DNA of 64,000 bases, from assembly GCA_018402305.1 (NCBI GenBank), contig JAGYJE010000006.1, positions 62,001-126,000 of the forward strand, in the 5' to 3' direction. Under the pieces are notes generated by a model. It had not been told where the DNA came from. It worked only from the letters and a program-made list of their open reading frames with translations, and did not search any database. Source of the DNA: Puniceicoccaceae bacterium (GTDB taxonomy: Bacteria > Verrucomicrobiota > Verrucomicrobiia > Opitutales > Coraliomargaritaceae). Made by a program: the position numbers and the translations under genes. Positions 28,796 to 38,086 of the stretch are shown in pieces. Positions within the stretch are counted from its first letter, which is position 1. Each line of letters starts with the position of its first letter.

Positions 28796-29779
28796 TCAGG
28801 TTTCTTTCGTGACGAACCGGCCTGACAACATACCGGCCAGCACCAACTGAGCCGGGTGGTAAGACAGCAACGGGATCAATACGGCAGCGGTGTCGACCAC
28901 CCCTGGAGCCGCTGCGAGAATGGATGTAGCCAAGGGTAACCCGGTCGCTAATGACTTTTGACTGGCGCAAAAAAAGACGGTAATCCGCTGAGCACGAGTG
29001 ATCCTCAGCCAAGCCGCGCTCCACCAGATCAATTCACTAACGATTATTAACAAAGCAATTGCTCCGCCCGGGACCGCTATGATTAATGTGGCATCCAGTT
29101 GACCGAGAAAGCCCGACTGCACACTGTTCGCGAAGGCGCAGTGCACGATGAATAGAATGGTCCATTTGCCCAACGGTTTCGTCCGCTTCGTGACGACTGC
29201 GGATTGTGCGGGCACGACCTTACGAAAGATCTGCCCAATGATCAGCGGCAAAACAATCAGAATGAGGAGTGTCGTAAAGAGCGGCAAGAGGGGGATCTTC
29301 GCCTCGGTCTCCGAGGCCAGGTAGGCCACCGCTACCGTTGGGACCAGCAGGACAGATAGGAGATTAGAAAAAACCGTGGAAAAAACCGCATTCGAGGTGT
29401 CCCCCCCTGATACCGTGGAGAAAACTACTGAGGACGAAACCGTAGTCGGCAGGATGGCGAGCAGCCAAAACCCGAGTTGAAAGTCCGAAGGCAGAACCAA
29501 TGAAAGGGGCAGCAGTAGCAAGCCTGCCACAATAGGAAACCAAAAGTAGTTCCACGAGAGGACAAAGGCATGCAACCGCTTGGGTCGATAACCGGCTGCC
29601 AATTCACTGGTCGGCAAGCCCAAGCCCTGGAGCAGGAAAATGACAAAGACGCCCAGCTTGGTGGTGAACTCTGAGAAGAGAATGCCGCCCTTGGCACCGG
29701 GCTCTGGAAAAAGAATGGCCAAAACCACCACTCCAAGTAGCCCGAGTGTGAAGGCGTGTTTTTTTAATTTTAGTCGCAT
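28796..29779 (-). CDS. bile acid:sodium symporter (SBF) family transporter
   Basis: Predicted 327-residue inner-membrane transporter with about nine hydrophobic segments. Diagnostic stretches include FVIFLLQGLGLPTSEL, WLLAILPTTVSSSVVFSTVSGGDTSNAVFSTVFSNLLSVLLVP and FFCASQKSLATGLPLATSIL. These match the SBF-like (YfeH/PF13593-type) branch of the bile acid:sodium symporter superfamily. The natural substrate is unknown. ATG 29779 (MRLKLKKHAF) gives a normal positive-inside N-terminus; the frame extends 17 residues upstream but that part is not hydrophobic. It is divergent from prfC. Confidence 0.88.
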   Translation of the reverse strand: MRLKLKKHAFTLGLLGVVVLAILFPEPGAKGGILFSEFTTKLGVFVIFLLQGLGLPTSELAAGYRPKRLHAFVLSWNYFWFPIVAGLLLLPLSLVLPSDFQLGFWLLAILPTTVSSSVVFSTVSGGDTSNAVFSTVFSNLLSVLLVPTVAVAYLASETEAKIPLLPLFTTLLILIVLPLIIGQIFRKVVPAQSAVVTKRTKPLGKWTILFIVHCAFANSVQSGFLGQLDATLIIAVPGGAIALLIIVSELIWWSAAWLRITRAQRITVFFCASQKSLATGLPLATSILAAAPGVVDTAAVLIPLLSYHPAQLVLAGMLSGRFVTKET

Positions 29780-29928
29780 CGTTTGAGCAAAGCTAATGGC
29801 GCACTGGGGTCCACATTTTAAAAGATGCACCGCAGGCCGGCCGAATGCTCCGCAGCCAGCCTTTATCGGCAGATGAATCGACCTGACAAGCCAGCCCGAC
29901 GCAAGAGTGCTTGCTAAAGGGAGGCTCT

Positions 29929-31572
29929 ATGCAAAGCATCCGCCGCATGACTAAGCAGATCCAACAGGAATGCGCGCGACGCCGCACCCTTGCCATCATT
30001 TCCCACCCGGATGCGGGGAAAACCACCCTCACAGAAAAGCTTCTCCTCTACGGGGGCGCCAAGGAACAGGCAGGCGGTGTGCGCTCGCGGAAAAATGCCC
30101 GGGATACCGCCTCTGACTGGCTGGAGCTGGAGAAGCAGCGTGGCATTTCCGTCTCCTCGGCTGTCATGCGCTTCGAATTCGACGGCTATTGTATCAATAT
30201 TCTGGACACTCCCGGTCACCGCGACTTCTCAGAGGACACCTACCGCGTGCTCATGGCTGTCGACTCCGCCATCATGGTGCTCGACGCCGCCAAGGGCATC
30301 GAGGACCAAACCCTCAAACTCTTTCAAGTCTGCCGCAAGCGGGGTATCCCGATTATTACCTTCATCAACAAGTGCGACCGCCCGGGCAAGGAGCCCCTCG
30401 AACTGCTCGACGAGATCGAGACGCGCCTGGGCCTGAAAACCTTTGCAGTCAACCTGCCCATCGGCGACGGCCCGGACTTCGTTGGCCTCTTCGACCGCGC
30501 GGGCGGTGCGCTGCACCGCTTTGAGCGTGTCACTGGCGGCCGCTACCGCGCTCCCGTCTCCATAGGCGGCCTCGACGACCCCGCCGTCCGCGAGGCCGTG
30601 CCTGCCGGGATCCTGAGCCAACTGAGCGAGACCGACGAGTTACTCGCTGCGGCGGGAAGCCAACTCGATGCGGCAGCCGTCGCCAGCGGCGAGCTAACGC
30701 CTGTCTTTTTCGGGAGCGCAATCAATAATTTCGGGGTGCAACTACTCCTCGACGGCCTTCTCCAGCACTCTGCTCCGCCCCAGGCCCGACATGCCAACGG
30801 CCAGCCGGTCGCTCCGGCGGAGGCATCGTTTTCCGCCTTTGTCTTCAAAATCCAGGCCAACATGGATCCCCACCACCGCGACCGCCTCGCCTTTCTCCGG
30901 ATCTGCTCAGGCCGCTTCCACCGGGACCTCCGCGTGCGCCTCGCCCGCACTGGAAAGACGCTTCGACTCTCGCACACCCACCAGGTCTTCGGCCGTGAGC
31001 GCGAAACCGGCGACGAGGCCTGGCCCGGCGATATCCTTGGTGTAACGGGGCAAACCGACCTCGAAATCGGCGACACACTGACAGAGAGTGCTGACATAAG
31101 CTACGATGCCATACCCCGTTTCGCTCCAGAGTGCTTTGTCTATCTACACTCCACCGATACACAGACCTACAAGCGCTTTAACAAAGGCCTTGAGCAGCTG
31201 CTGCAGGAGAAGGTCATCCAGCGCTTCTACCCCCTGCACGCCGACCAGCGCATCCCGCTCGTCGGCGCCGTCGGACAGCTCCAGTTCGACGTGGTCAGCT
31301 ACCGTTTGGAAGCGGAATACGGAGCCAACTCACGCATGGAGCCCGCGCCATGGACCCTGACCCGCTGGATCGATCCCGCTGACAATGAGCATCCCGCCCT
31401 CAGCGGCTACCTCTCCGGCGCCACTCGCGTGAAAGACGACCTCGACCGCCACTGCCTCCTCTTCGAAACTCAGTGGAACCTCGACTACTTCATCCGCGAG
31501 CACCCTGGAGTCAAACTGCACAACAGCCCACCGGTTTTACCCTGGAGGGAACAGCCCGCTTCTACACTGTAG
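29929..31572 (+). CDS. prfC: peptide chain release factor 3
   Basis: GTPase that recycles RF1/RF2 from the ribosome after termination. The 547-residue product has G1 SHPDAGKTTLTEK, G2 within RSRKNARDTASDWLELEKQRGISVSSAVMRF (the 'DWMxxEKQRGISV' stretch typical of RF3), G3 DTPGHRDFSEDTYR and G4 INKCDR. Domain II/III sequence ends in the RF3-type FETQWNLDYF. ATG 29929 is chosen for the strong AAGGGAGG five bases upstream; the frame extends 18 bases further. Length matches the family (about 530). Confidence 0.97.
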   Translation: MQSIRRMTKQIQQECARRRTLAIISHPDAGKTTLTEKLLLYGGAKEQAGGVRSRKNARDTASDWLELEKQRGISVSSAVMRFEFDGYCINILDTPGHRDFSEDTYRVLMAVDSAIMVLDAAKGIEDQTLKLFQVCRKRGIPIITFINKCDRPGKEPLELLDEIETRLGLKTFAVNLPIGDGPDFVGLFDRAGGALHRFERVTGGRYRAPVSIGGLDDPAVREAVPAGILSQLSETDELLAAAGSQLDAAAVASGELTPVFFGSAINNFGVQLLLDGLLQHSAPPQARHANGQPVAPAEASFSAFVFKIQANMDPHHRDRLAFLRICSGRFHRDLRVRLARTGKTLRLSHTHQVFGRERETGDEAWPGDILGVTGQTDLEIGDTLTESADISYDAIPRFAPECFVYLHSTDTQTYKRFNKGLEQLLQEKVIQRFYPLHADQRIPLVGAVGQLQFDVVSYRLEAEYGANSRMEPAPWTLTRWIDPADNEHPALSGYLSGATRVKDDLDRHCLLFETQWNLDYFIREHPGVKLHNSPPVLPWREQPASTL

Positions 31573-31691
31573 AGGACGGATCTGAGGGCGTATCTGAGGG
31601 CGGAGGGATGAAACCTGAAACTTGAGACCTGACGCCTGCTCCCTGTAACTGCGGGCTTGCAGCGTAGGCAGGGCTTGGCAGTTTCGGGGGC

Positions 31692-32429
31692 ATGTCTGTT
31701 CCTGAAAATCGTCCTGGCCTGCTTACACTTGTTGCTGCACCGATTGGCAATCTGGGCGACATGACCGCGCGGGCAATGGCGAGCCTCCAGGAGGCGGATG
31801 CGATCGCCTGCGAAGACACGCGGGTGACGGGGAAGCTGCTGAGCAAGCTGGGGATCGAGAAAACCGCGCCCCTGCTTTCCTACCGGGAAGAAAACGAAAG
31901 TCATATGGCGGGGCGTTTGGCGGATCGAATCGCGGCGGGTGAGCGAATTGCTCTGATCTCCGATGCGGGGATGCCGGCCATCAGCGACCCGGGCTTCCGA
32001 CTGGTGCGGGAATGCCGTCGGCGGGGTCTGGCTGTGACGGCCGCTCCGGGACTGACAGCAGCCACCACCGCGCTCGCCCTCTCCGGGCTGCCCAGTGATG
32101 GCTTTCTCTATGTTGGATTTCTTCCACCCAAACGTGCCGCGCGGAAGCGCTTTTTTGAAAAGTATTTGGATTTCGACTACAGCCTGGTCGTTTACGAATC
32201 CTGCCACCGGATCGCGAAGTTTCTTGACGATCTGATTGATGTGATGGGGCCTGAGCGCTGCATCAGCGTCGGCCGCGAGTTGACCAAGTTGCACGAAAGC
32301 GTACACAGCGGTCCGGCAGAGGCGGTGCGAACCCGCCTACTGGCGGGGAGTCAAAAGGGGGAATTTGTGGTGACCATCGCCAAGCGGGATTATCTTTTAA
32401 ATGATGCGCCTGCAGCGAATGCGCCTTAA
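31692..32429 (+). CDS. rsmI: 16S rRNA 2'-O-ribose C1402 methyltransferase
   Basis: 245-residue tetrapyrrole-methylase-fold enzyme that methylates the ribose of C1402 in 16S rRNA. Characteristic pieces are GLLTLVAAPIGNLGDMTARA, EADAIACEDTRVTGKLL, LISDAGMPAISDPGFRLVREC and GLPSDGFLYVGFLPPKRAARKRFFE, plus VYESCHRI. The usual C-terminal extension is short here. A 119-base gap after prfC separates it from that gene. Confidence 0.96.
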   Translation: MSVPENRPGLLTLVAAPIGNLGDMTARAMASLQEADAIACEDTRVTGKLLSKLGIEKTAPLLSYREENESHMAGRLADRIAAGERIALISDAGMPAISDPGFRLVRECRRRGLAVTAAPGLTAATTALALSGLPSDGFLYVGFLPPKRAARKRFFEKYLDFDYSLVVYESCHRIAKFLDDLIDVMGPERCISVGRELTKLHESVHSGPAEAVRTRLLAGSQKGEFVVTIAKRDYLLNDAPAANAP

Positions 32430-32471
32430 CCGAGACTGAAAGCGCGGGCGTGGGCAGCGTTTCCTTCCGGG

Positions 32472-33233
32472 CTAACGCTCAAGACCGGGGATGCTTTGTG
32501 ATCTTCGCTGACTGACGGGTGGCCCCAGCACTTCGCCGTAGATGAAGGCGGCGCGTGCGGCACCGGGCGAGCGCAGGTTCTCGATAACCGAGCCTTGAAA
32601 GAGAGCGCCCTTCTTCGAAGCGGCATAGGCTGGCTGCATGGTGTGCGGACTTCTCCGCGCCTCGGCCTGTCTTTTAAGCGCTTCGGCCTGGCGCTTTGTG
32701 GCTTCGATTTTTTTTAAGCGTGCCTGCAACTCGTTGCCGTAAACATCATCGGAGGTATCCCAGGAAAAGGAACCCTCCGAAGGGCGGCTGCGCGACTCAC
32801 GGGCAGTGGGCACTGGCGGCGGAATGGTAATTTCCTCCGCATCCACACGGCGAAACAGCGGCTCGGGCTCCTCTGGCCTGAGCTCCGGCATGCGCGTTTC
32901 AGCGAGGCTTCGCTCCCGGCGCTGCTCGGCGGCAACGCGGCGCTCGCGCAGGCGGCGATCCGCTTTTGATTCATCACGCCGGACCGGTTCGCGGACCGAT
33001 TCCGAAGCGAGCGGCTGGCCAGCCGCCTCCTGCTCCGCCTGACGGCGCTCCATAATCTTACGGCGAATCGCTTCCTGGATGCGGCGCTGACGCTCCGCCT
33101 CGCCGTCCTCCTCCGTCCGCGGGGAGGCGCCCCCCCCGGCCGCACCCTCGTCCTCCGACTTCTTTGCAAACATATTTCCAAAGAAATAGATCGCTGCAAA
33201 AATGAGCGGGACAAGTATCTCGAAGATGTCCAT
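32472..33233 (-). CDS. charged single-pass membrane protein of the flotillin operon
   Basis: Unrecognised 253-residue protein. One N-terminal hydrophobic helix (about 5-22, EILVPLIFAAIYFFGNMF) is followed by a very Arg/Glu-rich, low-complexity region (RQRRIQEAIRRKIMERRQAEQE, RRLRERRVAAEQRRERS) likely to be helical or disordered. The C-terminal patch is more ordered (ALFQGSVIENLRSPGAARAAFIYGEVLGPP). It begins nine bases after the floA stop and is the last gene of the nfeD-nfeD-floA run. A membrane-tethered partner of flotillin is an inference from position. The C-terminal IYGEVLGPP motif seems the most promising part for homology search. Confidence 0.7.
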   Translation of the reverse strand: MDIFEILVPLIFAAIYFFGNMFAKKSEDEGAAGGGASPRTEEDGEAERQRRIQEAIRRKIMERRQAEQEAAGQPLASESVREPVRRDESKADRRLRERRVAAEQRRERSLAETRMPELRPEEPEPLFRRVDAEEITIPPPVPTARESRSRPSEGSFSWDTSDDVYGNELQARLKKIEATKRQAEALKRQAEARRSPHTMQPAYAASKKGALFQGSVIENLRSPGAARAAFIYGEVLGPPVSQRRSQSIPGLER

Positions 33234-33242
33234 TGGGGAAGA

Positions 33243-34283
33243 TTAGTTCTTTTCGTCGCCTTTTGAGATGGAGTCGCGCATATCGGTATCGGCCTTGATA
33301 TTGTTCAGGCGGTAGTAGTCCATCACTCCGAGATTGCCCGAGCGGAAGGCTTCGGCCAGAGCGAGGGGGACCTCGGCTTCGGCCTCGACGACCTTGGCTC
33401 TCATTTCTTCGACCCGGGCCTTCATTTCCTGCTCGAGGGCAACCGCGGCGGCGCGACGCATTTCAGCCTTCGCCTGGGCGACATTCTTGTCGGCCTCGGC
33501 TTGAGACTCTTGCAACTTGGCACCGATGTTTTCGCCTACATCGACATCGGCGATATCGATGGAAAGAATCTCAAAGGCTGTTCCTACATCGAGACCCCGC
33601 TGAAGAACGACTTTGGAAATGGAATCCGGCGACTCGAGGACGCTTTTATAGGAACTGGCGGAACCAATCGTGGTGACAATCCCCTCCCCGACCCGGGCGA
33701 TGATGGTTTCTTCCAGAGCACTGCCAACGTAGTTATCGAGGTTGGAGCGGACGGTCACCCGTGCGCGCGCTTTCACCTGAATGCCGTCTTTCGCGACACC
33801 ATCGATAGTGGAGCGGCCGCTGTTTGGCGCGGGGCACTCAATGACCTTTGGGTTGATTGACGTGCGGACCGCTTCAATGACGGACTTACCGGTGCCCTTG
33901 GTGGCGAGGTCGATCGCGCAGGCCCGCTGCCAGTCAAGCGTGATATTGGCCTTATCGGCCGCGATGAGGGCCTGCACCGTTTGGATGACATCGCCCTCGG
34001 CAAGGTAGTGAGCTTCTAGGTCGTTGGCGCTGATCTCGATGCCCGCTTTGACGGAGGTGATCCGGGCATCGACAATGACCGAAGTGGGCACGCCCCGCAG
34101 GCGCATCGCGACGAGAGTGGGAAAGCCGACCGGTGCACCGGCAAGCAAGGCACGGAGCCAGATACTGAAAAAGGAGATGATGATGAAACCACCAATCAGG
34201 AGAATGAGCCCGAGAATGGCGGCGGCACCGAGTTGCCAGCTGGCGAGGGCCAGAGGGAGATTTGAGAGAGTGAGGCTGTTCAT
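33243..34283 (-). CDS. floA: flotillin-like protein FloA
   Basis: Bacterial flotillin that forms functional membrane microdomains. The 346-residue product has an N-terminal hydrophobic hairpin ([32 protein letters not shown]), then the conserved SPFH-like domain. That domain contains [51 protein letters not shown] and [23 protein letters not shown] coiled coil rich in Glu-Ala repeats ([36 protein letters not shown]) and [22 protein letters not shown] close the protein. It matches the YqfA/FloA family in length and order. The ATG overlaps the upstream NfeD stop by four bases. Confidence 0.97.
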   Translation of the reverse strand: MNSLTLSNLPLALASWQLGAAAILGLILLIGGFIIISFFSIWLRALLAGAPVGFPTLVAMRLRGVPTSVIVDARITSVKAGIEISANDLEAHYLAEGDVIQTVQALIAADKANITLDWQRACAIDLATKGTGKSVIEAVRTSINPKVIECPAPNSGRSTIDGVAKDGIQVKARARVTVRSNLDNYVGSALEETIIARVGEGIVTTIGSASSYKSVLESPDSISKVVLQRGLDVGTAFEILSIDIADVDVGENIGAKLQESQAEADKNVAQAKAEMRRAAAVALEQEMKARVEEMRAKVVEAEAEVPLALAEAFRSGNLGVMDYYRLNNIKADTDMRDSISKGDEKN

Positions 34284-34744
34284 AGTTTTTTGATGATGAG
34301 TTTAAAATTATCCTGACCGGCTACGACGACGGGTGTGTCGACTTCAATATAACCGTCCTGTGAGCAAGCTTGATAGCTCTCGCCGCCAATTGCAACCTTT
34401 CCGCTGGGGTTTAGCCGAGTTAAAGCGACGCCCTGCTGCCCCACCACCGACGGCTCTGCCTGGGCACTGTTGGAATGCCCGGTAACGGTGGACTTGAGGA
34501 AAAACGCATTGCCGAGGGAGGTACGGGCGAGCACCTTGAACTCGATATAAACCAGTAAGCCCACCGCAAGCAGGGCAGCAAGAAAGGTGAGGATAGCACC
34601 ACCGGCGCCGTATTCGGCACCGGCCAGCCAGGTGGCCACAATGATGCAAAGCGCCGCCACCAGCCCGAGGATGCCGCCCGGCAGGATGACCTCGAAGAAG
34701 ATCAGGATGAGAGCAGCAACAATTAATGCGATAATCGAGCTCAT
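34280..34744 (-). CDS. short NfeD family protein
   Basis: 154-residue membrane protein. Two or three hydrophobic segments at the N-terminus ([59 protein letters not shown]) are followed by a small OB-fold NfeD domain ([55 protein letters not shown]). Such short NfeD proteins typically sit beside flotillins and are thought to bind them. It overlaps its neighbours by four bases at each end, so the operon is translationally coupled. Confidence 0.9.
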   Translation of the reverse strand: MSSIIALIVAALILIFFEVILPGGILGLVAALCIIVATWLAGAEYGAGGAILTFLAALLAVGLLVYIEFKVLARTSLGNAFFLKSTVTGHSNSAQAEPSVVGQQGVALTRLNPSGKVAIGGESYQACSQDGYIEVDTPVVVAGQDNFKLIIKKL

Positions 34745-36342
34745 GCGGAGTCCTCCTCAACGACCAGGCCGAAATCTGCGGCTCGTTGCACCCGGATCCG
34801 GCAGCCATGCGCAATCGGCCCCAGAGAGGCGCGGGCATCGTAGCGTTGCCCCTCGATCTCGACCCGCCCGCTCGGGAACAGATCGGTCACTGCCGTGCCG
34901 GTGCTCCCCACCGCGGGCCAGGAGGCTACGCGTTCGGCACGCAGGGCCCGGCTATTGCCGCCTGCCGCTTCGCCGAGAACGAGCCGCCGCCCCATCCAGG
35001 ACGTGGGGAACATGCGCGAGGCAATGATGGCACCCACCGCGGCGATCGACAGACCAAAAACCAGATTGACCAGAGGCTCGGCTAACAACTCCGGCGAGAT
35101 CGTGATCGGCTCGCCCGGCCAGATGTCGACCATGGCCCAGATCAGCGAACCGAGAATGAGCCCCAGCCCGGAAAGAGCGAAAACGAGCATGCCCGGAAAG
35201 AAGAAAATCTCCACCAGGACCAAAATGATACCGAGCGCAAAAAAGAGGACGGGCTCATTGCCAGCCAGGCCGGCAATGTATTGCGCGATGAAGAAAACCC
35301 CGAGCAGAACAATCCCTCCGATACCAAAGAAGCCGAAGCCCGGGGTCTTGAACTCAAGGAACAGGGCCAGCAAGCCGATCCCCAGCAGCGCGGGGGCAAA
35401 GGTATTCATCCACTTGGCAATGACCTCCGAATAGGTCAGCTCAAAATCACGAATTTCATATTGATCCGGGCCAAAGCGCTCATCCAGCAGGGCCTCCACG
35501 GAACCGTGAATACCCGCACCGAGCAGCGGCTCTGGTGGTTCCCCGTAGGTTTCCATGGCCTCGCGGGCTGTGAGGGTCAACAGTTCGCCGGCCGGCTTGA
35601 TAACAGCATCGCCAATTTTCAACTCGTAGTCCGCATCCAGCATGGCGCGGACCACCTCGGAACGATGCGGGTAGTCCTGGGTGATGACACGGATATTGGC
35701 CCGCAGGTAACTCTCAATCTTCATCCGCGCGGTCTCGGGGACGTCCTGGCCACCGCCCTGGATAACGGCAGAGGCTCCGATCTTACCCTGCGGCGCGAAG
35801 TAAATTTCCTGAGTGGCCGCCGCGATGAAGGAGCCGGCGGATATCGCGTCGACGTTTATATAGGTGGCTGTGATGCCCTCAAACTTGGCCAGCATCTCCA
35901 TCATTTCCAGGGTGTAATCGACGCGCCCCCCCGGCGTATCCATGTCGAGGAGAACCATCCCGACCTCGTTAGCGATGGCTTCCTTCAGCCCCCGGCGCAG
36001 GATATACAGATTGGGCTTACCGATGGCACCCGTGATCGGAATGACGTAGACATCCACGCGATCGCCCGAAGCGAGCGGGGCACGCTCGGGTTCGGAGGCA
36101 GGGTCGGGCGCCAACTCGGGCGCCAACTCGGGCGCGGGCTCGGGCGCGGGCTCGGGCTGAGGGTCGGGCGCCGACTTGGGCTCGGGCGTGTCCTCAGTCT
36201 GCATTTCTCCATCCGGCACGTTTTGGGAAGCGTTCTCTGGGGCGTCCCCGGGTGCCACTTGGGGCGCATCGGACTCCTGAGCGAGCAGCCAAAGCCCCGA
36301 CATTAGAAAAATAAGACCCGCCATGAGTGAACGAAACTGCAT
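34741..36342 (-). CDS. long NfeD protein with ClpP-like serine protease domain
   Basis: Predicted 533-residue membrane-bound protease. A signal peptide ([18 protein letters not shown]) and a 45-residue Pro/Glu/Ala repeat linker ([17 protein letters not shown]) precede the ClpP-class domain (about 100-290). That domain contains [27 protein letters not shown] and the nucleophile-containing [29 protein letters not shown]. Four transmembrane helices follow (about 315-430), and a C-terminal OB-fold NfeD domain ([30 protein letters not shown]). In characterised archaeal homologues the protease cleaves stomatin, and here the substrate could be FloA. It leads the operon. Confidence 0.93.
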   Translation of the reverse strand: MQFRSLMAGLIFLMSGLWLLAQESDAPQVAPGDAPENASQNVPDGEMQTEDTPEPKSAPDPQPEPAPEPAPELAPELAPDPASEPERAPLASGDRVDVYVIPITGAIGKPNLYILRRGLKEAIANEVGMVLLDMDTPGGRVDYTLEMMEMLAKFEGITATYINVDAISAGSFIAAATQEIYFAPQGKIGASAVIQGGGQDVPETARMKIESYLRANIRVITQDYPHRSEVVRAMLDADYELKIGDAVIKPAGELLTLTAREAMETYGEPPEPLLGAGIHGSVEALLDERFGPDQYEIRDFELTYSEVIAKWMNTFAPALLGIGLLALFLEFKTPGFGFFGIGGIVLLGVFFIAQYIAGLAGNEPVLFFALGIILVLVEIFFFPGMLVFALSGLGLILGSLIWAMVDIWPGEPITISPELLAEPLVNLVFGLSIAAVGAIIASRMFPTSWMGRRLVLGEAAGGNSRALRAERVASWPAVGSTGTAVTDLFPSGRVEIEGQRYDARASLGPIAHGCRIRVQRAADFGLVVEEDSA

Positions 36343-36413
36343 ACCAAACTATTCAACGCCTTCCGCACGAAAGCAAGTCAATCGAAGCAAGTTGCTGCGT
36401 TTACAATCGGGAG

Positions 36414-36491
36414 CGGAGGGTGCGTGTCCCCACGCACCGACTCGGCCAACGGACCAGGCAGACGCCAGCGGGTGGGGACACCCGCACTCCG
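36414..36491. repeat. REPIN-like pair of inverted hairpins
   Basis: Two perfect hairpins in mirrored orientation. The first is GGTGCGTG-TCCC-CACGCACC (36419-36438) and the second GCGGGTG-GGGA-CACCCGC (36468-36485). Flanking CGGAG (36414-36418) pairs with CTCCG (36487-36491). Each arm contains GTGTCCCCAC or its complement, and the loops TCCC and GGGA are complementary. This is the layout of REP doublets mobilised by RAYT transposases, and a broken RAYT gene lies at 18367-19400. It sits in the 215-base gap between nfeD and the epimerase gene. Confidence 0.75.
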
Positions 36492-36557
36492 TAGGGTGCT
36501 TCCGCACTGACAAGTTTCCGCTTTATTCATAGGCGAAAGCCCTGCATAGATGGATTT

Positions 36558-37484
36558 ATGGAAATCATCGATTATCAGGGAGTCGCTCTACACCGCTGGA
36601 CCTGCGGGCCTTCCATCTACCTAGCCCGACCCGAGTTGGGGGCCCGCCTCATGAACTGGAATTTGAAGATGGCCGACGGCTCGGTGCGTGACGTTATCCA
36701 CTGGCCGGAGGATGCCGAGCTGGACAACATGGCAAAAGTGCGCGGCGGCAACCCCATCCTTTTTCCCTTCGCGGCACGCACCTACCACGCCGGCAAGATC
36801 GGGCAGTGGAAGGACCAGAACGGGCAGGTCCACCCCATGCCGATGCACGGCTTTGCCCGGGGCGGGGCCTTCGAGATCATCGCGCTCGACGAGAGCGGCT
36901 TCACGGCAGAGCTCAAGCCTGACGCGGCCGCCCGGGAGGCCTACCCATTCAACTACCGTTTCACCGTGCGCTACGTTTTTGAGTCGGTCTCCTTTAAAGT
37001 GTACCTGCGCCTCGACAACCTCGGTGAGGCGCCAATCCTCTGGTCGGCCGGTCATCATTTCTACTTCACCCTACCCTGGCACGATGGTCTGCAGCGCTCG
37101 GATTATCGCTTCCAGATCCCGGCCAAAAAATGCTTCACCCACGCACCGGACGGCGCGCTGCTCCCCGCGCCAAAGGGCTGGGAGCGAGACAGCTCGCTCG
37201 GGAATCCCGAAAACAGTGACCGCATCTTTACCAAACTAAAAGGCGACACCGCGATCTTCGGCCCCAACGGCGGTGAGGAAGACATTGGCGTTCGCATTTT
37301 AAGCGACTCCGACACCTACTCCAGCTGGAACGCATTTGTCACCTGGACCGAATCTGCGGATAGCCCCTTCTATTGTGTAGAGCCCTGGATGAGCCCCCCA
37401 AATAGCCCCGAGCACAAAAAGGGCCTCCACGCCGTCAGCGCCGGAGGCAGCGCCACCTTCGGCGTCGAAGTGGCGCTGCTTTGA
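36558..37484 (+). CDS. aldose 1-epimerase family protein
   Basis: Predicted sugar mutarotase-like protein of 308 residues. The beta-sandwich fold is marked by [20 protein letters not shown] and [14 protein letters not shown]. The two catalytic-type histidines lie in [11 protein letters not shown] and [11 protein letters not shown], and the glutamate in [15 protein letters not shown]. This arrangement is found in GalM, YeaD (glucose-6-phosphate epimerase) and LacX-type proteins; the substrate is unclear. It is preceded by a REPIN-like element and followed by repeats. Confidence 0.9.
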   Translation: MEIIDYQGVALHRWTCGPSIYLARPELGARLMNWNLKMADGSVRDVIHWPEDAELDNMAKVRGGNPILFPFAARTYHAGKIGQWKDQNGQVHPMPMHGFARGGAFEIIALDESGFTAELKPDAAAREAYPFNYRFTVRYVFESVSFKVYLRLDNLGEAPILWSAGHHFYFTLPWHDGLQRSDYRFQIPAKKCFTHAPDGALLPAPKGWERDSSLGNPENSDRIFTKLKGDTAIFGPNGGEEDIGVRILSDSDTYSSWNAFVTWTESADSPFYCVEPWMSPPNSPEHKKGLHAVSAGGSATFGVEVALL

Positions 37485-37485
37485 G

Positions 37486-37577
37486 GCGGGATTCGAGATA
37501 CGGGATGCGGGTTACGGGATGCGGGATGCGGGATGCGGGATTCGGGATACGGGATACGGGATTCGGGATACGGGATA
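37486..37577 (+). repeat. GGGATRCGGGAT-type array upstream of the four-helix-bundle gene
   Basis: About 13 imperfect heptamers of the type GGGATGC, GGGATAC and GGGATTC fill the space between the epimerase stop and the small gene at 37585. The array is the reverse complement of the one after that gene (37992-38035): 19 bases, GCGGGATACGGGATGCGGG in sense, are matched exactly in antisense order downstream apart from register. Confidence 0.88.
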
Positions 37578-37584
37578 TTTAAAT

Positions 37585-37989
37585 ATGAGCTACAAAGATT
37601 TACAAATTTGGCAGATTTCTCGGGAACTTAGCATCGCTGTACATGCGATGACTTTGAGCGAACTTCCCCGATTTGAGGCTTACGAGGAGGCTCCGCAAAT
37701 TCGACGATCAATGAAGTCAGTGCGTTCGAACATAGTCGAGGGCTACGGCCGTCGCCGATACAAACAGGACTTTATCCGTTTTCTAGTTTACGCGCATGCC
37801 TCGTGCGACGAGACGATTGACCATCTTGAAATGCTGCACGAGACCGGATCATTGAAAAATGACACTCTCTTTGACCAAATACACAAAGGACTCAATCAAC
37901 TCGGCGGGAAATTGAACCGTTTCATCGCCGCCGTGGAAAACCAGCACAATACACGCCTCAATGAAGACCCCAGCGTCTACAACGAGTAA
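37585..37989 (+). CDS. four-helix-bundle protein (S23/IVP family) flanked by inverted repeats
   Basis: 134-residue protein of the family first seen inside 23S rRNA intervening sequences, related in fold to the Avd accessory protein of diversity-generating retroelements. Signature stretches are [67 protein letters not shown] and [16 protein letters not shown]. Members are basic and form pentameric barrels; nucleic-acid binding has been suggested. ATG 37585 is chosen because the frame upstream only translates the repeat array. No rRNA is nearby, so this is a free-standing copy bracketed by complementary repeats. Confidence 0.92.
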   Translation: MSYKDLQIWQISRELSIAVHAMTLSELPRFEAYEEAPQIRRSMKSVRSNIVEGYGRRRYKQDFIRFLVYAHASCDETIDHLEMLHETGSLKNDTLFDQIHKGLNQLGGKLNRFIAAVENQHNTRLNEDPSVYNE

Positions 37990-37991
37990 GA

Positions 37992-38035
<44 letters not shown>

Positions 38036-38086
38036 ATTTAGCTCTCGAAATCACTGCCGGTGCTGTCACACTGTGAGCTTTCTATT

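Noticed and set aside
31485..32306. Open frame of 273 codons on the minus strand
   Set aside because: Antisense to rsmI and the end of prfC; no protein-like features.
35281..36306. Open frame of 341 codons on the plus strand
   Set aside because: Antisense to the long NfeD protease gene; its repetitive [13 protein letters not shown] part is only the complement of the Pro/Glu/Ala linker.
36343..36557. Possible tRNA or small RNA in the gap
   Set aside because: The structure is two separate perfect hairpins in mirror order, better explained as a REP doublet; no cloverleaf or CCA end.
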